DNA of 64,000 bases. Source: Mucilaginibacter psychrotolerans. GTDB lineage: Bacteria > Bacteroidota > Bacteroidia > Sphingobacteriales > Sphingobacteriaceae. Under the pieces are notes generated by a model. The model searched no databases and was not told the DNA's origin. It saw nothing but the letters and a program-made list of their open reading frames with translations. The DNA lies in assembly GCF_004519315.1 (NCBI RefSeq), contig NZ_SOZE01000015.1:78094-142093 (forward strand). The letters run 5' to 3'. The position numbers and the translations under genes are program-made. Shown here piece after piece: positions 43,629-53,453 of the stretch; the stretch's first letter is position 1; each line of letters starts with the position of its first letter.

Positions 43629-43955
43629 TGGCGGTATAGATAGTGAAGGATATGTAAACTATCTTTCTATAAAAGAAAAAATAAGCGCACAACAGTTTAT
43701 ACCATTCCTGTTGATTGTGTTGATCGCAATAGTTTTTCTAGATTATAATATATAATCACCGATAACGATAATAATGTGCCACTCGGGCGCAATGGCAAAG
43801 CCGTGTCTATATAAATCATTGATATTAAATCATTTATGTATTTAATATGTTAAAAAACCGTTAAAATAGGGTAATATAACACGCAATAAGCCTTTCCTGG
43901 ATATATATATTTGAGTTTATTAATAAAAATATTATTACAAACAAAATTATTAACT
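43629..43955. other. Promoter region upstream of the susC-like gene
   Basis: No gene. TATATTTG at 43906-43913 matches the -7 consensus, 42 bases before the susC-like ATG at 43956, but no TTTG lies at the usual distance. The sequence is strongly AT-rich. Confidence 0.5.
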
Positions 43956-46900
43956 ATGACAAAAAATTTTACATTCTACAGGAAACTCCTGATTGTATGC
44001 CTTTTTCTTTGTTGGCTAATTCCCCTGGGCGCGTTTGCGCAATCCGTTGTAAAGGGAAAAGTAGTAGATAAAGACAATTTACCTATTATGAATGCTACTG
44101 TAACAGAAAAGGGCACCACAAACGCTACAATCACCAACGAAAAAGGGGAATTTACCATCCGCACTACTAAAGCGGGCGCTATTTTGGTTAGTACAACCGT
44201 AGGGTTTTTACCTTTTGAGGTAACGGTTGGTGATAAAACGACGGTTACTTTAGTGCTGCAGGAAAATATGCAAACACTAAGTGAAGTTGTACTTATTGGT
44301 TATCAGAAAATTACCAGAAAAAAAACAACTGCGGCTATTTCCAGCTTATCGGCAAAGGAGCTTGCCAACCTGCCATCTGCAAGCTTTGATCAGCTTTTGC
44401 AGGGTAGGCTTTCGGGCGTAAACGTACAAAACTATTCGGGTATGCCCGGTGCGGCTGCCTCCGTATCGGTTAGGGGTAACTCATTAGTGAGTAGCGGTTA
44501 TGACGAATATAATGTTGTAAACAGCCCGCTTTATGTTGTTGATGGTGTGCCACAACCAACAGAACAATATGTGGGGCCAGGCGCAGGTACCGGTGCCAAT
44601 TATCTGGCGGGGATTAACCCGGCTGATATTGAAACTATCGACGTATTGAAAGATGCATCGGCTGCGGCAATTTACGGTTCAAGGGCGGCCAACGGCGTGA
44701 TATTAATTACAACCAAAAAAGGCTTATCAGGCGAACCACGCGTTACCATCAGCTCATACGTTGGCTTAACGCAACGCCCAAACCTAAGAGATGTAACGTT
44801 AGGTACAACTGAAAGAAGGCAAAAAATGGCTGTTTTACAAAGCCAGCTTACCTATAATGACCAGCAGCAACTTCCTTATATTCTAACAGATAGTTTGAAT
44901 TCGGCCTTTAATGGCAACACCGATTGGCAGAGCCTTTTCTATCAGACTGGGAAAATTAACAATACCGACCTTAGCTTGAGTGGAGGTGGCAACGGAAATT
45001 CCACTTATCGTTTTAGTGCCGGTTATTATAACGAGGAAGGTATTATTAAAGCCACAGGCTTTAAGCGTTACTCAACCAGGTTAAATCTAGTATCTCACGC
45101 GCTTAAAGGTAAATTAACTATTAACCCATTAATTGCTTACACACGCACTGATAATGCCAGGGGCAATGGTAATAATGCCAGTCCGATAAGTTTGGGATCG
45201 GGAAATATGCCTTCATCGTTACTGAATTTAGATGCTGATAAAAAAGCATATTATTTGGGTGCCTACAGCGAAAATTTGGATAAAAACATAGGTAATCAAA
45301 TGACATTCAATTTAAATTTAGCTTATGAGATTTCTAAACACCTTTCGCTTAATTCACAATCATCATATTTATATAATTCAAACCGCCGCGATTTAAGCAG
45401 GAGCAATCTGTTAGAAAATGGCCAGGGTAACTATTCTTATAGCTACGCCGATAATTCCATTACGGTAACAACCTCCAACTTTTTATCTTACAATAATGTC
45501 TTTAAAAAGCATACGGTGAGTTTTATTGTTGGGCAGGATATTAATTATAACCAATTTCAAAACACTATAGCCTCTGGTTACAACGGGCCCTCAGATAATA
45601 TTCAGGTGGTTAACGGTTTTCAACAATCAAAAATTGGCGCCAGTTCTGATTATCAGGCTTACGGCTTAGTGTCTTATTATTCAAGGCTATCCTATGATTA
45701 TAACAGCCGTTACCTGTTTTCATTAAGTGCAAGAACAGATGGCTCATCCCGTTTCGGAAAAAATCACAAATGGGGCTTCTTCCCGGCTGCTTCAGTTGGT
45801 TGGATATTATCCGAAGAGGCGTTTATGAAGGATAATTTAAAAAATATTTTCACCCTGGTTAAATTAAGGGGAAGTATTGGTACATCTGGTAGCCTGCCAA
45901 ATAATAACTACCTGCAGTATAACCTTTATAGCGTAAATAACGGTGGTTTTGATGGAAACAGCGGTGCCACCTCCTATAATGGCGTAACCGCTGTAACCCC
46001 TAACTTTCATGATGGCGCTGCCCAGGATAACCTGAGCTGGCAGAGATCGAAACAATGGAACATTGGTACAGATATTGAAATAAAAGACGGTAAATACGCG
46101 CTATCGTTTGATGTGTACAATAAGGAGAATTCATTACAGCTTTTTGGGGTGGATTTGCCCGTAACAACTGGTTACGATGTGGCTTTAACCAACTCAGTTG
46201 GTGTGCGAAACTCGGGTATGGAGCTAACGTTATCGGCAAACCCGCTCGAAGGTGCTTTCAGATGGGGGTCGCGTCTTAACATTTCTTACAACAAAAACGT
46301 TATTACCAGTTTGCCAAATGGTGGCAGGGATTTGGTTTTAAGTGGCGATAGATTTGATAAATCGCACGTTTTATCAGTAGGCAGCCCGATAAATGCGTTT
46401 TACCTGTACCAAACCAAAGGTGTTTTCCCAACCAACGCAAGCGTTCCGCAAAATCCGTTAACAGGTGAAAAGTATAAGAATAGCAACGGTGTGTACCAGG
46501 CAGGCGATTTTTATGTTGCCGATTTGGATGGAGACTACTATATAGATACGTTTAACAGCGGTATAAATCCCGATAAAAAAGTATCAGGCGATCCAAACCC
46601 TAAATACACTGGTGGTTGGACCAACAACTTCAGCTACAAAAATTTTACACTGGGCATTTTCTGTACATTCACTTTTGACAGAGATGTACTGAACTTGTAT
46701 GACTCCGACAGGTTTTCAAATTCACAGGATGGTAATGCTGTAAACAATTTTGTTTACTACTCAACACCAGATTTAAGCAAGGTTAATATCTGGACACCCA
46801 CTAACACCAATGCTACCTATGCTAAATACGATATAGGTACTTACCGGTATTATTATACCAGCGCCCAAACATTTTTTCTTGAAAAAGGAGGCTATTTTAG

Positions 46901-47120
46901 AATTAAGAGCATAAACGCCGGATATGACTTTTCAAAAAATGCTTTAAAGAAACTTGGTTTAAGCAAATTGAGAATATACGTTGTTGCCGACAATGTGAAA
47001 ATGTTCCAGCAATCTAAAAATCTTCCGGATGCTGAAGCTGTAAACCCTTACGGCGAATACAATGGCGCTGGCTATCCTATACCAAGCAAATACACATTAG
47101 GGTTTGAGATTAATCTATAA
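43956..47120 (+). CDS. SusC-like TonB-dependent receptor
   Basis: A 1054-residue outer-membrane receptor. A signal peptide (to GAFAQS) is followed by a CarboxypepD_reg-like domain (VKGKVVDKDNLPIMNATVTEKGTT, about residues 30-110), the TonB box region (SEVVLIGYQK), the plug (LQGRLSGVNVQ, PLYVVDGVPQP, ETIDVLKDASAAAIYGSRAANGVILITTKKG) and a 22-strand barrel ending in YTLGFEINL. It imports oligosaccharides captured by SusD in a TonB-driven way. The start at 43956 gives the signal peptide; 43911 opens with a TTG-type extension. It forms an operon with susD 11 bases downstream. Confidence 0.94.
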   Translation: MTKNFTFYRKLLIVCLFLCWLIPLGAFAQSVVKGKVVDKDNLPIMNATVTEKGTTNATITNEKGEFTIRTTKAGAILVSTTVGFLPFEVTVGDKTTVTLVLQENMQTLSEVVLIGYQKITRKKTTAAISSLSAKELANLPSASFDQLLQGRLSGVNVQNYSGMPGAAASVSVRGNSLVSSGYDEYNVVNSPLYVVDGVPQPTEQYVGPGAGTGANYLAGINPADIETIDVLKDASAAAIYGSRAANGVILITTKKGLSGEPRVTISSYVGLTQRPNLRDVTLGTTERRQKMAVLQSQLTYNDQQQLPYILTDSLNSAFNGNTDWQSLFYQTGKINNTDLSLSGGGNGNSTYRFSAGYYNEEGIIKATGFKRYSTRLNLVSHALKGKLTINPLIAYTRTDNARGNGNNASPISLGSGNMPSSLLNLDADKKAYYLGAYSENLDKNIGNQMTFNLNLAYEISKHLSLNSQSSYLYNSNRRDLSRSNLLENGQGNYSYSYADNSITVTTSNFLSYNNVFKKHTVSFIVGQDINYNQFQNTIASGYNGPSDNIQVVNGFQQSKIGASSDYQAYGLVSYYSRLSYDYNSRYLFSLSARTDGSSRFGKNHKWGFFPAASVGWILSEEAFMKDNLKNIFTLVKLRGSIGTSGSLPNNNYLQYNLYSVNNGGFDGNSGATSYNGVTAVTPNFHDGAAQDNLSWQRSKQWNIGTDIEIKDGKYALSFDVYNKENSLQLFGVDLPVTTGYDVALTNSVGVRNSGMELTLSANPLEGAFRWGSRLNISYNKNVITSLPNGGRDLVLSGDRFDKSHVLSVGSPINAFYLYQTKGVFPTNASVPQNPLTGEKYKNSNGVYQAGDFYVADLDGDYYIDTFNSGINPDKKVSGDPNPKYTGGWTNNFSYKNFTLGIFCTFTFDRDVLNLYDSDRFSNSQDGNAVNNFVYYSTPDLSKVNIWTPTNTNATYAKYDIGTYRYYYTSAQTFFLEKGGYFRIKSINAGYDFSKNALKKLGLSKLRIYVVADNVKMFQQSKNLPDAEAVNPYGEYNGAGYPIPSKYTLGFEINL

Positions 47121-47131
47121 CAGAAATAACG

Positions 47132-48652
47132 ATGAGAAACACATATAAAAAATTAGGCATATTTTTAGGTGTACTGCTTTTGATAAGCGCTACTTCATGT
47201 AAGAAATTGCTGGAACAGGTGCCCAAAAACTCAACTTACCAGCAAGTATTTTGGAAAAATGCAAACGATGCCAGGTATGCTATATCCGGCAATTACGCAC
47301 TGGTACGGGCTGCGATGACCAACTATAACGATAGGTACTATATGTACGGTGAAGCAGTTGCCAAAAATTATTTTACTATTCAATATAATGGCGACGGGCT
47401 TGAAGGTATACAGAATGGTGATTACACATTTCAATACAACCTGGAGAATTTGGGTAACTATACCTACTACTACAAGGCTATCGCAATGTCAAACATCGTC
47501 ATCAAAAATGTATCGAAAATGACTGACGAGCAGCTGCAAACGGAGGATAATCCTACTGCTTTCAGGAACAACATTCTGGGTCAGGCTTTATTTTTAAGGG
47601 CATTTAGTTATTTTATGATGGTTAGGGTATGGGGCGATGTGCCAATTGTTACCGAAGCTTACGACGATCCGCTTACTGCGCCTCAATTACCAAGAAGCCC
47701 TAAGGCCGATGTTATGAAACTCATTGAGGATGATTGCCATAAAGCTGCGGGTTTGTTAACCTGGTCATACGCCAGTGCAGGTGATGCTAAAGTTACGGCC
47801 AACGCTGGTGCAGTGTATGCGCTGCTTGCGCATTTATACCTTTGGAGAGCAACAATGCTTGATGTGTCAACCGATAATCCAAACATTACTGATGTAAACA
47901 GTGCCGATACAACAATTAACACCCTAATGGCGCGTGGAGGTTATTCGCTTTCAGACACCAGCAAATATAAAAGTGTTTTTGTAGGCAGGTCGTCAGAGGG
48001 CATATTTGAAATTAATATGAGCGAAAACACGCTCGAAGGTTCAAACGCAGGTATTGGTATTAGATTTTTAAACCAAAGCTACATAAACCAGGGCAGTACT
48101 AATCCGCGCGATTTTGTAGTGCCAAACTACCTGAGCGAGCATTACGGCTCAGGATCAACGGATATACGTTATACAAATAACTTTGAACTGGTTTCCACTA
48201 CCCAACCCATGTGTACCAAGTATAGTAATGTTATATACAGAAACCTTGCCCAAAAACTCGATCCTTATCTGAGTAATAATATGATTATCTTCAGGTTAAG
48301 TGATTTTATACTATTAAAAGCCGAAATAGCTTTGTATAAAGGAGATAAGTTTTCTGCAATTACCATTATCAACAATTGGAGAACAAGGTTTGATAAGAAC
48401 CCCAATTTAATAGACGACAGCTATAGTTTAAGTGATGTGATGTATGAATATGGCATTGAGCGTGGCAAGGAGTTTTATCTGGAAGGTACCATATTTTATG
48501 ATCTGTTACGAACCAGAGAGTACCAAAATCATGTGGATTGGCTAACATCGCCCCGATTTAAAGCCGAGGGATATTATTGGCCGGTTGATCCTGCCCTATT
48601 CAAGCAAAATCCATTACTGAAACAAACTAAATACTGGCTTGGTAAAGTGTAA
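47132..48652 (+). CDS. SusD-like glycan-binding lipoprotein
   Basis: A 506-residue surface lipoprotein. The lipobox is LISATSCKK near residue 22. The helical N-terminus (VPKNSTYQQVFWKNANDARYAI) and the SusD/RagB pattern LGQALFLRAFSYFMMVRVWGDVPIVTE are clear, and the C-terminal domain ends YYWPVDPALFKQNPLLKQTKYW. It pairs with the SusC barrel as a lid and binds a glycan. The following gene's start region overlaps its end, so the four genes to 50449 look like one operon. Confidence 0.92.
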   Translation: MRNTYKKLGIFLGVLLLISATSCKKLLEQVPKNSTYQQVFWKNANDARYAISGNYALVRAAMTNYNDRYYMYGEAVAKNYFTIQYNGDGLEGIQNGDYTFQYNLENLGNYTYYYKAIAMSNIVIKNVSKMTDEQLQTEDNPTAFRNNILGQALFLRAFSYFMMVRVWGDVPIVTEAYDDPLTAPQLPRSPKADVMKLIEDDCHKAAGLLTWSYASAGDAKVTANAGAVYALLAHLYLWRATMLDVSTDNPNITDVNSADTTINTLMARGGYSLSDTSKYKSVFVGRSSEGIFEINMSENTLEGSNAGIGIRFLNQSYINQGSTNPRDFVVPNYLSEHYGSGSTDIRYTNNFELVSTTQPMCTKYSNVIYRNLAQKLDPYLSNNMIIFRLSDFILLKAEIALYKGDKFSAITIINNWRTRFDKNPNLIDDSYSLSDVMYEYGIERGKEFYLEGTIFYDLLRTREYQNHVDWLTSPRFKAEGYYWPVDPALFKQNPLLKQTKYWLGKV

Positions 48653-48683
48653 CAAAATGTATAGTACTAAACAAGAGAACATC

Positions 48684-49397
48684 ATGAGAAAATATATAAG
48701 TATACTATGTTTATGCTTAGCGGTTTTTTTAATTGCTTCATGTAAAAAAGACAGCTATAAGAATGACGGTGGCGTGAGCGATCCGCATGTTAATATGACA
48801 ACCTACGATTACCTGAAATCAAAGCCTCAATTTGATTCATTGGTGAGAATAATTGACAAGGCCGGTTTAAAGGATGTAGTTAACAGCGATATTACCTTTT
48901 TTGTTACAACCAATTATGGTATTGTGCCATATGTAGCTGCAAAAAAGTTTGAGAAATCGCTTGAGGTGGGAACTGAAAACTTTGATTTTGGTATCAAGGA
49001 TATTCCATCACAGGAATTAAGCGATTCTCTAAAAACGTACATGTTTGCAGGTAAAATAAACCGCGATCAAATAACGGTAACGGGCAAGTTATATGATAGT
49101 TTGCTTGGCCCTATTCCCGCAAAACCGGGACAGCCGAATTCTGCGGTACAATACCTGATCAAGTTTAGGCGGTCATTTGATTATAGCAGTTATGTAGACC
49201 ATGTAGACTACGTTAATTACGTAAGGGTAACAGGATCGAGGGACGATTTGCAGCTTGATCCAAGCACCATCCCTGATGACGAAAAAGATAAGGCGGTTGA
49301 CGTTCAAACCTCCGGCATTATTACCACTACAGGGATAGTGCACGTTTTAAATGGCTATCATCGTTTGTTTTTCAATGCACAATCAACCGGCAATTAA
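48684..49397 (+). CDS. Fasciclin-domain lipoprotein
   Basis: A 237-residue lipoprotein. The lipobox LIASCKK follows a hydrophobic leader (MRKYISILCLCLAVF). One fasciclin-like domain is visible: MTTYDYLKSKPQFDSLVRIIDKAGL at the start, ITFFVTTNYGIVPY in the middle, and TTTGIVHVLNGYHRLFF at the end, the conserved last strand. It is a common accessory of SusC/D pairs in this group and may bind glycan on the surface. The ATG at 48684 is preferred; an upstream start at 48639 would overlap SusD and lose the signal peptide. Confidence 0.75.
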   Translation: MRKYISILCLCLAVFLIASCKKDSYKNDGGVSDPHVNMTTYDYLKSKPQFDSLVRIIDKAGLKDVVNSDITFFVTTNYGIVPYVAAKKFEKSLEVGTENFDFGIKDIPSQELSDSLKTYMFAGKINRDQITVTGKLYDSLLGPIPAKPGQPNSAVQYLIKFRRSFDYSSYVDHVDYVNYVRVTGSRDDLQLDPSTIPDDEKDKAVDVQTSGIITTTGIVHVLNGYHRLFFNAQSTGN

Positions 49398-49407
49398 TAA
49401 CTACCAT

Positions 49408-49446
49408 ATACAGTGTGTATTGTGTTAATTGTAATACACACTGTAT
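49408..49446. repeat. Perfect 14-bp inverted repeat inside the SusCD operon
   Basis: ATACAGTGTGTATT and AATACACACTGTAT pair perfectly around an 11-base loop, between the fasciclin and DUF5007 genes. There is no U-tract, so it may stabilise or process the mRNA, or bind a dimeric regulator. Confidence 0.75.
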
Positions 49447-49462
49447 CTAATCAATAAATTAT

Positions 49463-50449
49463 ATGCAAGTAAAAAAATATATTTTGGGCACAATGCTTTT
49501 AGCAAGCGTTGTTGCCTGTAAAAAAATTCCTAATGGTTTTCAAAGTGATGCCATCCGTTATAAGGACAACGAGCTTTTAGCCAAACGCGGTTTGATACTG
49601 TACCAGTCTGACAGGATAAATGCCGATGGCTCAACGCCTCCATACAGCTATAAAATGTTAAATTTAAGAGGTATTGATGGCAGCCCGGCGCCAAAGGAAT
49701 TTACCACGCCATACAAAATAGTGGTGTTTAAAGATGGTTTGTCTTTTGATGCAGCAACTGATACAACAGTGGCACAGTTAAATGCAAAAAGAGAAACCCG
49801 AACAGTGCCACCTTTATCATTTAACGAAGTTAGCGGCCAATTAACATTTAACAGGGCATCTATTAATTTACCGCTTGGTAAATACACGTTTGATGTGGAG
49901 TTTAAAAATCCTACCGGCACCAAAATATTTCCGTCGTTGGCCAACATTAACGTTGTTGATCCTTCTACTGATGACCTTTTTGCCATTACGGATGGTGTTG
50001 CTAATGCTTTTCATGATGTAACCGGGGCCGTTACACCTATGAAAGCACCTACGGTAACTTGTACCAGGATATCTGCCGATGGCGCAAGGGTGATCTTAAA
50101 AATGGTTGATAAAAACAACAAGCCATTTAACCCCAAAACAGGCGAGATTATAAAACGTGGCGACAGGCCTGTATTTGAAAACTATGCCAAGTTTAACCCC
50201 GTTGTAAAAAATGATACCGCTATGATTTGCGATTTTGAGGTTGCACCATTCCCGTTAACATCTTACATAACGCCAACAACAAACTGGGGGTTCTTAATGT
50301 ATTACAGGATACCAAGTCAATTTGCTACAATTGATGGTTTCCCTGCCTCGTTAGGAACTTTTTCTATAAACCCAAGATGGTCATGGCAGGTAAAACTCGA
50401 AGGGACCTACATAGTACAGGTTAAATTTAACGATGTGACACACAAATAA
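49463..50449 (+). CDS. DUF5007-like surface lipoprotein
   Basis: A 328-residue protein with a lipobox (LLASVVACKK). The rest is beta-rich, with a YKMLNLRGIDGSPAPKEFTTPYKIVVFKDG segment and IDGFPASLGTFSINPRWSWQVKLEGTYIVQVKF at the end. The pattern fits the DUF5007 lipoproteins that follow SusD and fasciclin genes in Bacteroidota, though I recall the family by layout rather than by an unambiguous motif. It is likely a surface glycan-binding protein. It is the last gene of the SusCD operon, ahead of a strong terminator. Confidence 0.65.
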   Translation: MQVKKYILGTMLLASVVACKKIPNGFQSDAIRYKDNELLAKRGLILYQSDRINADGSTPPYSYKMLNLRGIDGSPAPKEFTTPYKIVVFKDGLSFDAATDTTVAQLNAKRETRTVPPLSFNEVSGQLTFNRASINLPLGKYTFDVEFKNPTGTKIFPSLANINVVDPSTDDLFAITDGVANAFHDVTGAVTPMKAPTVTCTRISADGARVILKMVDKNNKPFNPKTGEIIKRGDRPVFENYAKFNPVVKNDTAMICDFEVAPFPLTSYITPTTNWGFLMYYRIPSQFATIDGFPASLGTFSINPRWSWQVKLEGTYIVQVKFNDVTHK

Positions 50450-50515
50450 CACCAGGTGTCATAAAGAAAGTATCAGTACAATTCCTTACAGATACGCTTC
50501 TTATTATAACTACTA

Positions 50516-50556
50516 CCGGCAGCTAACGTTTATCAGTTAGCTGTCGGTTTTTTTTT
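50516..50556 (+). terminator. Terminator of the SusCD operon
   Basis: CCGGCAGCTAAC and GTTAGCTGTCGG form a 12-bp stem with one wobble and an 8-base loop, followed by nine T. A strong intrinsic terminator. Confidence 0.9.
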
Positions 50557-50585
50557 ACCGACCTGTTTCCACGCAACAATCAAAA

Positions 50586-50634
50586 AAGGCAAAGGGGCGT
50601 TTCTTTAAGAATTAGAAACAGCCCCCTTCGCCTT
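50586..50634 (-). terminator. Terminator of the GH89 gene
   Basis: On the minus strand, AAGGCGAAGGGGGC...TTTCT pairs with AGAAACGCCCCTTTGCCTT, then TTTTTTG. It sits 70 bases past the GH89 stop, back to back with the SusCD terminator. Confidence 0.75.
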
Positions 50635-50705
50635 AGTTTTTGTTTATTTGACGGCTAACGCCGCTTATGTTATAAGCTGCTTTTGATAAAGCCCATATCA
50701 AAACA

Positions 50706-52943
50706 TTATAAGTAAAGTGCCCACTTTTTATATAATTCCTCATAAACTTTAAGGGCATTAGCCGTAGGTTTTGCTGCAAAATGCTGTTCTGTTTGGGTGT
50801 TGCTGGTCCATTCCCAATCAAACTTTGCGCGTATTTTATTGAAAGCTTTCATATCAGGCTCTTCGCCGGTTTTAATCGTCTTGCGTAGCTCTTTAAAAAA
50901 CAATTCCCAGCGTTTTTTATAATAGCTGCTAAACATACCCGACCAATCCTTTTGCGCATAGTCCGAATTTTCGTTGTCTTCACCGCCCCAGGTAGTGATC
51001 AACACACGGGCACTCTTCTCATAATAGTCTTTTTGTTCGGGGGTAACACCAAAACTCCTTGCTTCATCAAGCCAGTTGCCCAGTAGTAATTCCTGCTGGG
51101 TTCCGGTAAGCGTGTTCAAATCATCGCAAAGTGTTGTGAACAGGGTGGTGTATTTTTCAAAAACTACTTCGTTTTTTGCATAGTATGCTTTGGCGATAGA
51201 ATCGCGGAAAGATGATGCCAGGTTAACCAATACCTGTTTTTCTATCATGCTCAGGTCGCGCACAAAAAGAGGCGAAGCTTTTGACATGGAATCAGCCATG
51301 AATAATGCGGGGAAAATATTGGCTACCGCTCCGTAATCATATCTACTTAACGACGAATAGCCGCCATGCCCTTTAAGCCTGGGTTGTGATTGAACGATAT
51401 TACCCAGCCCAACGCCCGATACCTGGTTGTTGTACACCAACGGAAGCAGCTTTGTCCAAACGGCCTGCACCACCGGGTCGGAGTGGCCTGTGCGGCTATC
51501 TGCGTAGGCTTTTATCCAATCATTTGTATTGGTTGCACCGGCATTCCAGGCATAGTCAAACAGCCACTCAAACATAAAGTCGTTTACACCAAAACCTTCC
51601 AAAGTACTGCCTATGCCTACCATTTGGCGTTTATTAGGGTCGTTTTCGGCGGTAGGGAGTATTTTAGCCACTTTTAAAAGAGGTGCTGCAAGTTGCGTGT
51701 TGCCTCCAAAATTACCCAGGTAACACCACACATAAGGGGCATTAAAAAAGCCGTCGGTAAGGCGCCAAATTTCTGTGTCCTCGGTAAAATAATCAAGCAG
51801 CAGCATTTTATTGGATGGCACTGCTTTTATCATAGCCTCCAGTCGTGGGTTGGTCCAGTGCTTGCGGTCGTAGTAAAAAGTCCAGCCCATTTGCACCCAA
51901 ACCGCTTCAGGGTCAACTGCCTGCATTCCGCCATATATGGTTTTGGCCACGCTGGCCAAATAACTTGCATCCCAACTTGGCGGATTCATTTCGTTAAAAG
52001 GATCGGCACCGTAATAATGGTTGGTGCCTAAAAGTTTCTGCTGTTCTTTGAGGTATGCTTTCTGTATTTTTACAAACAGCGGATCCATCGGATTAAGAAA
52101 AAAGGCATCATTTTGGTGGCCGGTTTCATACGAGCCTAAATTAGATAACTTTATTTGTGGGTACTTTTCCTGAAGATCTTTTGGTACATGGCCTGCGAAA
52201 GCCGGCAAAATAGGTTGCATACCCAAACTCCGCTCGCGTTTTAAAATTTGTTTTTGCAAAGCAAACTGATCGTCGATAAAGCTTTGGGGTAATGGTCCCA
52301 GCCACCGGTCCAGGTTCCCCATACGTTGCCATGGCAAGTGTGATGGCCCGGTAAAAAACGAACGGCTTTTGGCCTCGGTAATTCCAAACTGTTTCCAAAC
52401 CCGCTGCCATATGTATTCCTGCCCTGTTATAGCCAGTGGCATATTAATGCCGTTCAGCGCCATCCAATCTATCAGGCGTTCCCAGTCGTTCCAACGCCAC
52501 CATAGCATCGTATAACCAAAGGTGCAATAGTTTAAAAAGAAACGTTTCTCAAACCGGCACGCCTGGCCCATTGGTTCAGACACTGCTGGTAAGATAGCCG
52601 GCACCTTTACCGCATCATTTGCGTGCCAGGTAACAGAGGCATGGCAATAATGCTTTAAATAATAATTGAAGCCTTTGGCTAAAGCGAGTGGGCCTGTACC
52701 CTTAATTAATATTTTGCCGTTTAGGTTATCAATATAGAAGCTATCTCGTTGGTTAATCGTTGGTATGGTTTGCAACACAAAAGCATTTGAGCGGCCGGGT
52801 AGTATCCGCTCGATGAGTGCTTTTGCATTACCGTTATCATCTGTATCGGTAATGGTGGCACCAAAGCTACTGGTAAGCCCCAGGCCAAACATCATCAGAA
52901 GTAGTCCTAAAATTCTTTTTTTTACTGGATTTTTTATTCCCAT
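50706..52943 (-). CDS. GH89 alpha-N-acetylglucosaminidase
   Basis: A 745-residue secreted enzyme of the NAGLU family that removes terminal alpha-linked GlcNAc. A signal peptide is at the N-terminus (LGLLLMMFGLGLTSSFG). The small N-terminal domain (about 30-110) precedes a TIM barrel with YCTFGYTMLWWRWNDWERLIDWMALNG. The two catalytic glutamates are in DPFNEMNPPSWD and GSTLEGFGVNDFMFEWLFDYAW, matching the residues known in human NAGLU. A helical C-terminal domain follows. It faces the SusCD operon and is probably part of the same glycan system. Confidence 0.92.
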   Translation of the reverse strand: MGIKNPVKKRILGLLLMMFGLGLTSSFGATITDTDDNGNAKALIERILPGRSNAFVLQTIPTINQRDSFYIDNLNGKILIKGTGPLALAKGFNYYLKHYCHASVTWHANDAVKVPAILPAVSEPMGQACRFEKRFFLNYCTFGYTMLWWRWNDWERLIDWMALNGINMPLAITGQEYIWQRVWKQFGITEAKSRSFFTGPSHLPWQRMGNLDRWLGPLPQSFIDDQFALQKQILKRERSLGMQPILPAFAGHVPKDLQEKYPQIKLSNLGSYETGHQNDAFFLNPMDPLFVKIQKAYLKEQQKLLGTNHYYGADPFNEMNPPSWDASYLASVAKTIYGGMQAVDPEAVWVQMGWTFYYDRKHWTNPRLEAMIKAVPSNKMLLLDYFTEDTEIWRLTDGFFNAPYVWCYLGNFGGNTQLAAPLLKVAKILPTAENDPNKRQMVGIGSTLEGFGVNDFMFEWLFDYAWNAGATNTNDWIKAYADSRTGHSDPVVQAVWTKLLPLVYNNQVSGVGLGNIVQSQPRLKGHGGYSSLSRYDYGAVANIFPALFMADSMSKASPLFVRDLSMIEKQVLVNLASSFRDSIAKAYYAKNEVVFEKYTTLFTTLCDDLNTLTGTQQELLLGNWLDEARSFGVTPEQKDYYEKSARVLITTWGGEDNENSDYAQKDWSGMFSSYYKKRWELFFKELRKTIKTGEEPDMKAFNKIRAKFDWEWTSNTQTEQHFAAKPTANALKVYEELYKKWALYL

Positions 52944-53453
52944 TGGGTTAGGTTTTTTTTAATAATACGCAATATTGCTTTTCCGCACTAAATTAAGGTA
53001 GTATTAATAATAGTTTAGCAAAAGGAGCTTAAAAAGACGTTTTTTATAAATTTTTGCTAAATGATTTGCAATTTTCAAATGTTTGATTTCGCTATTCCTA
53101 TTAGCTTATTACACCCCTTAGTTAAAAATGGATGATTTTATGGGCTTGTTTAAGTAACCCGTTAAGTATTCAGTTTTCTTGTTTTAAATTCGATATCCAA
53201 GTCGCCAATTTTATAGCCGATTTTTTGGGTATAGCTTGGTTTTTAAAAAAAGACAGCGTACACGCCAGCCTAATAAGGTATTTGCCGGTATAGGTATAAT
53301 AGTGGTAAAAGCAGGAGTACACTTATTACCATGCTTTTCATAAATTATCTATTAAAAGTCAAATTGCTTCAGTTTTATTACGGCAAGCCATCACCCGATT
53401 GAGGGATTTTAACAGGCAAAATATCGGCATAGCTTAGTGTCAGCTTATAAAAA
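52944..53453. other. 510-base AT-rich region between GH89 and the CDC-like cluster
   Basis: No gene is supported. It presumably holds the divergent promoters of the GH89 gene and the lipoprotein gene at 53454, but no TAnnTTTG/TTTG pair is evident for either. A T-run at about 52950-52960 lies before the GH89 start. Base composition shifts to more AT here than in the first 28 kb. Confidence 0.4.
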
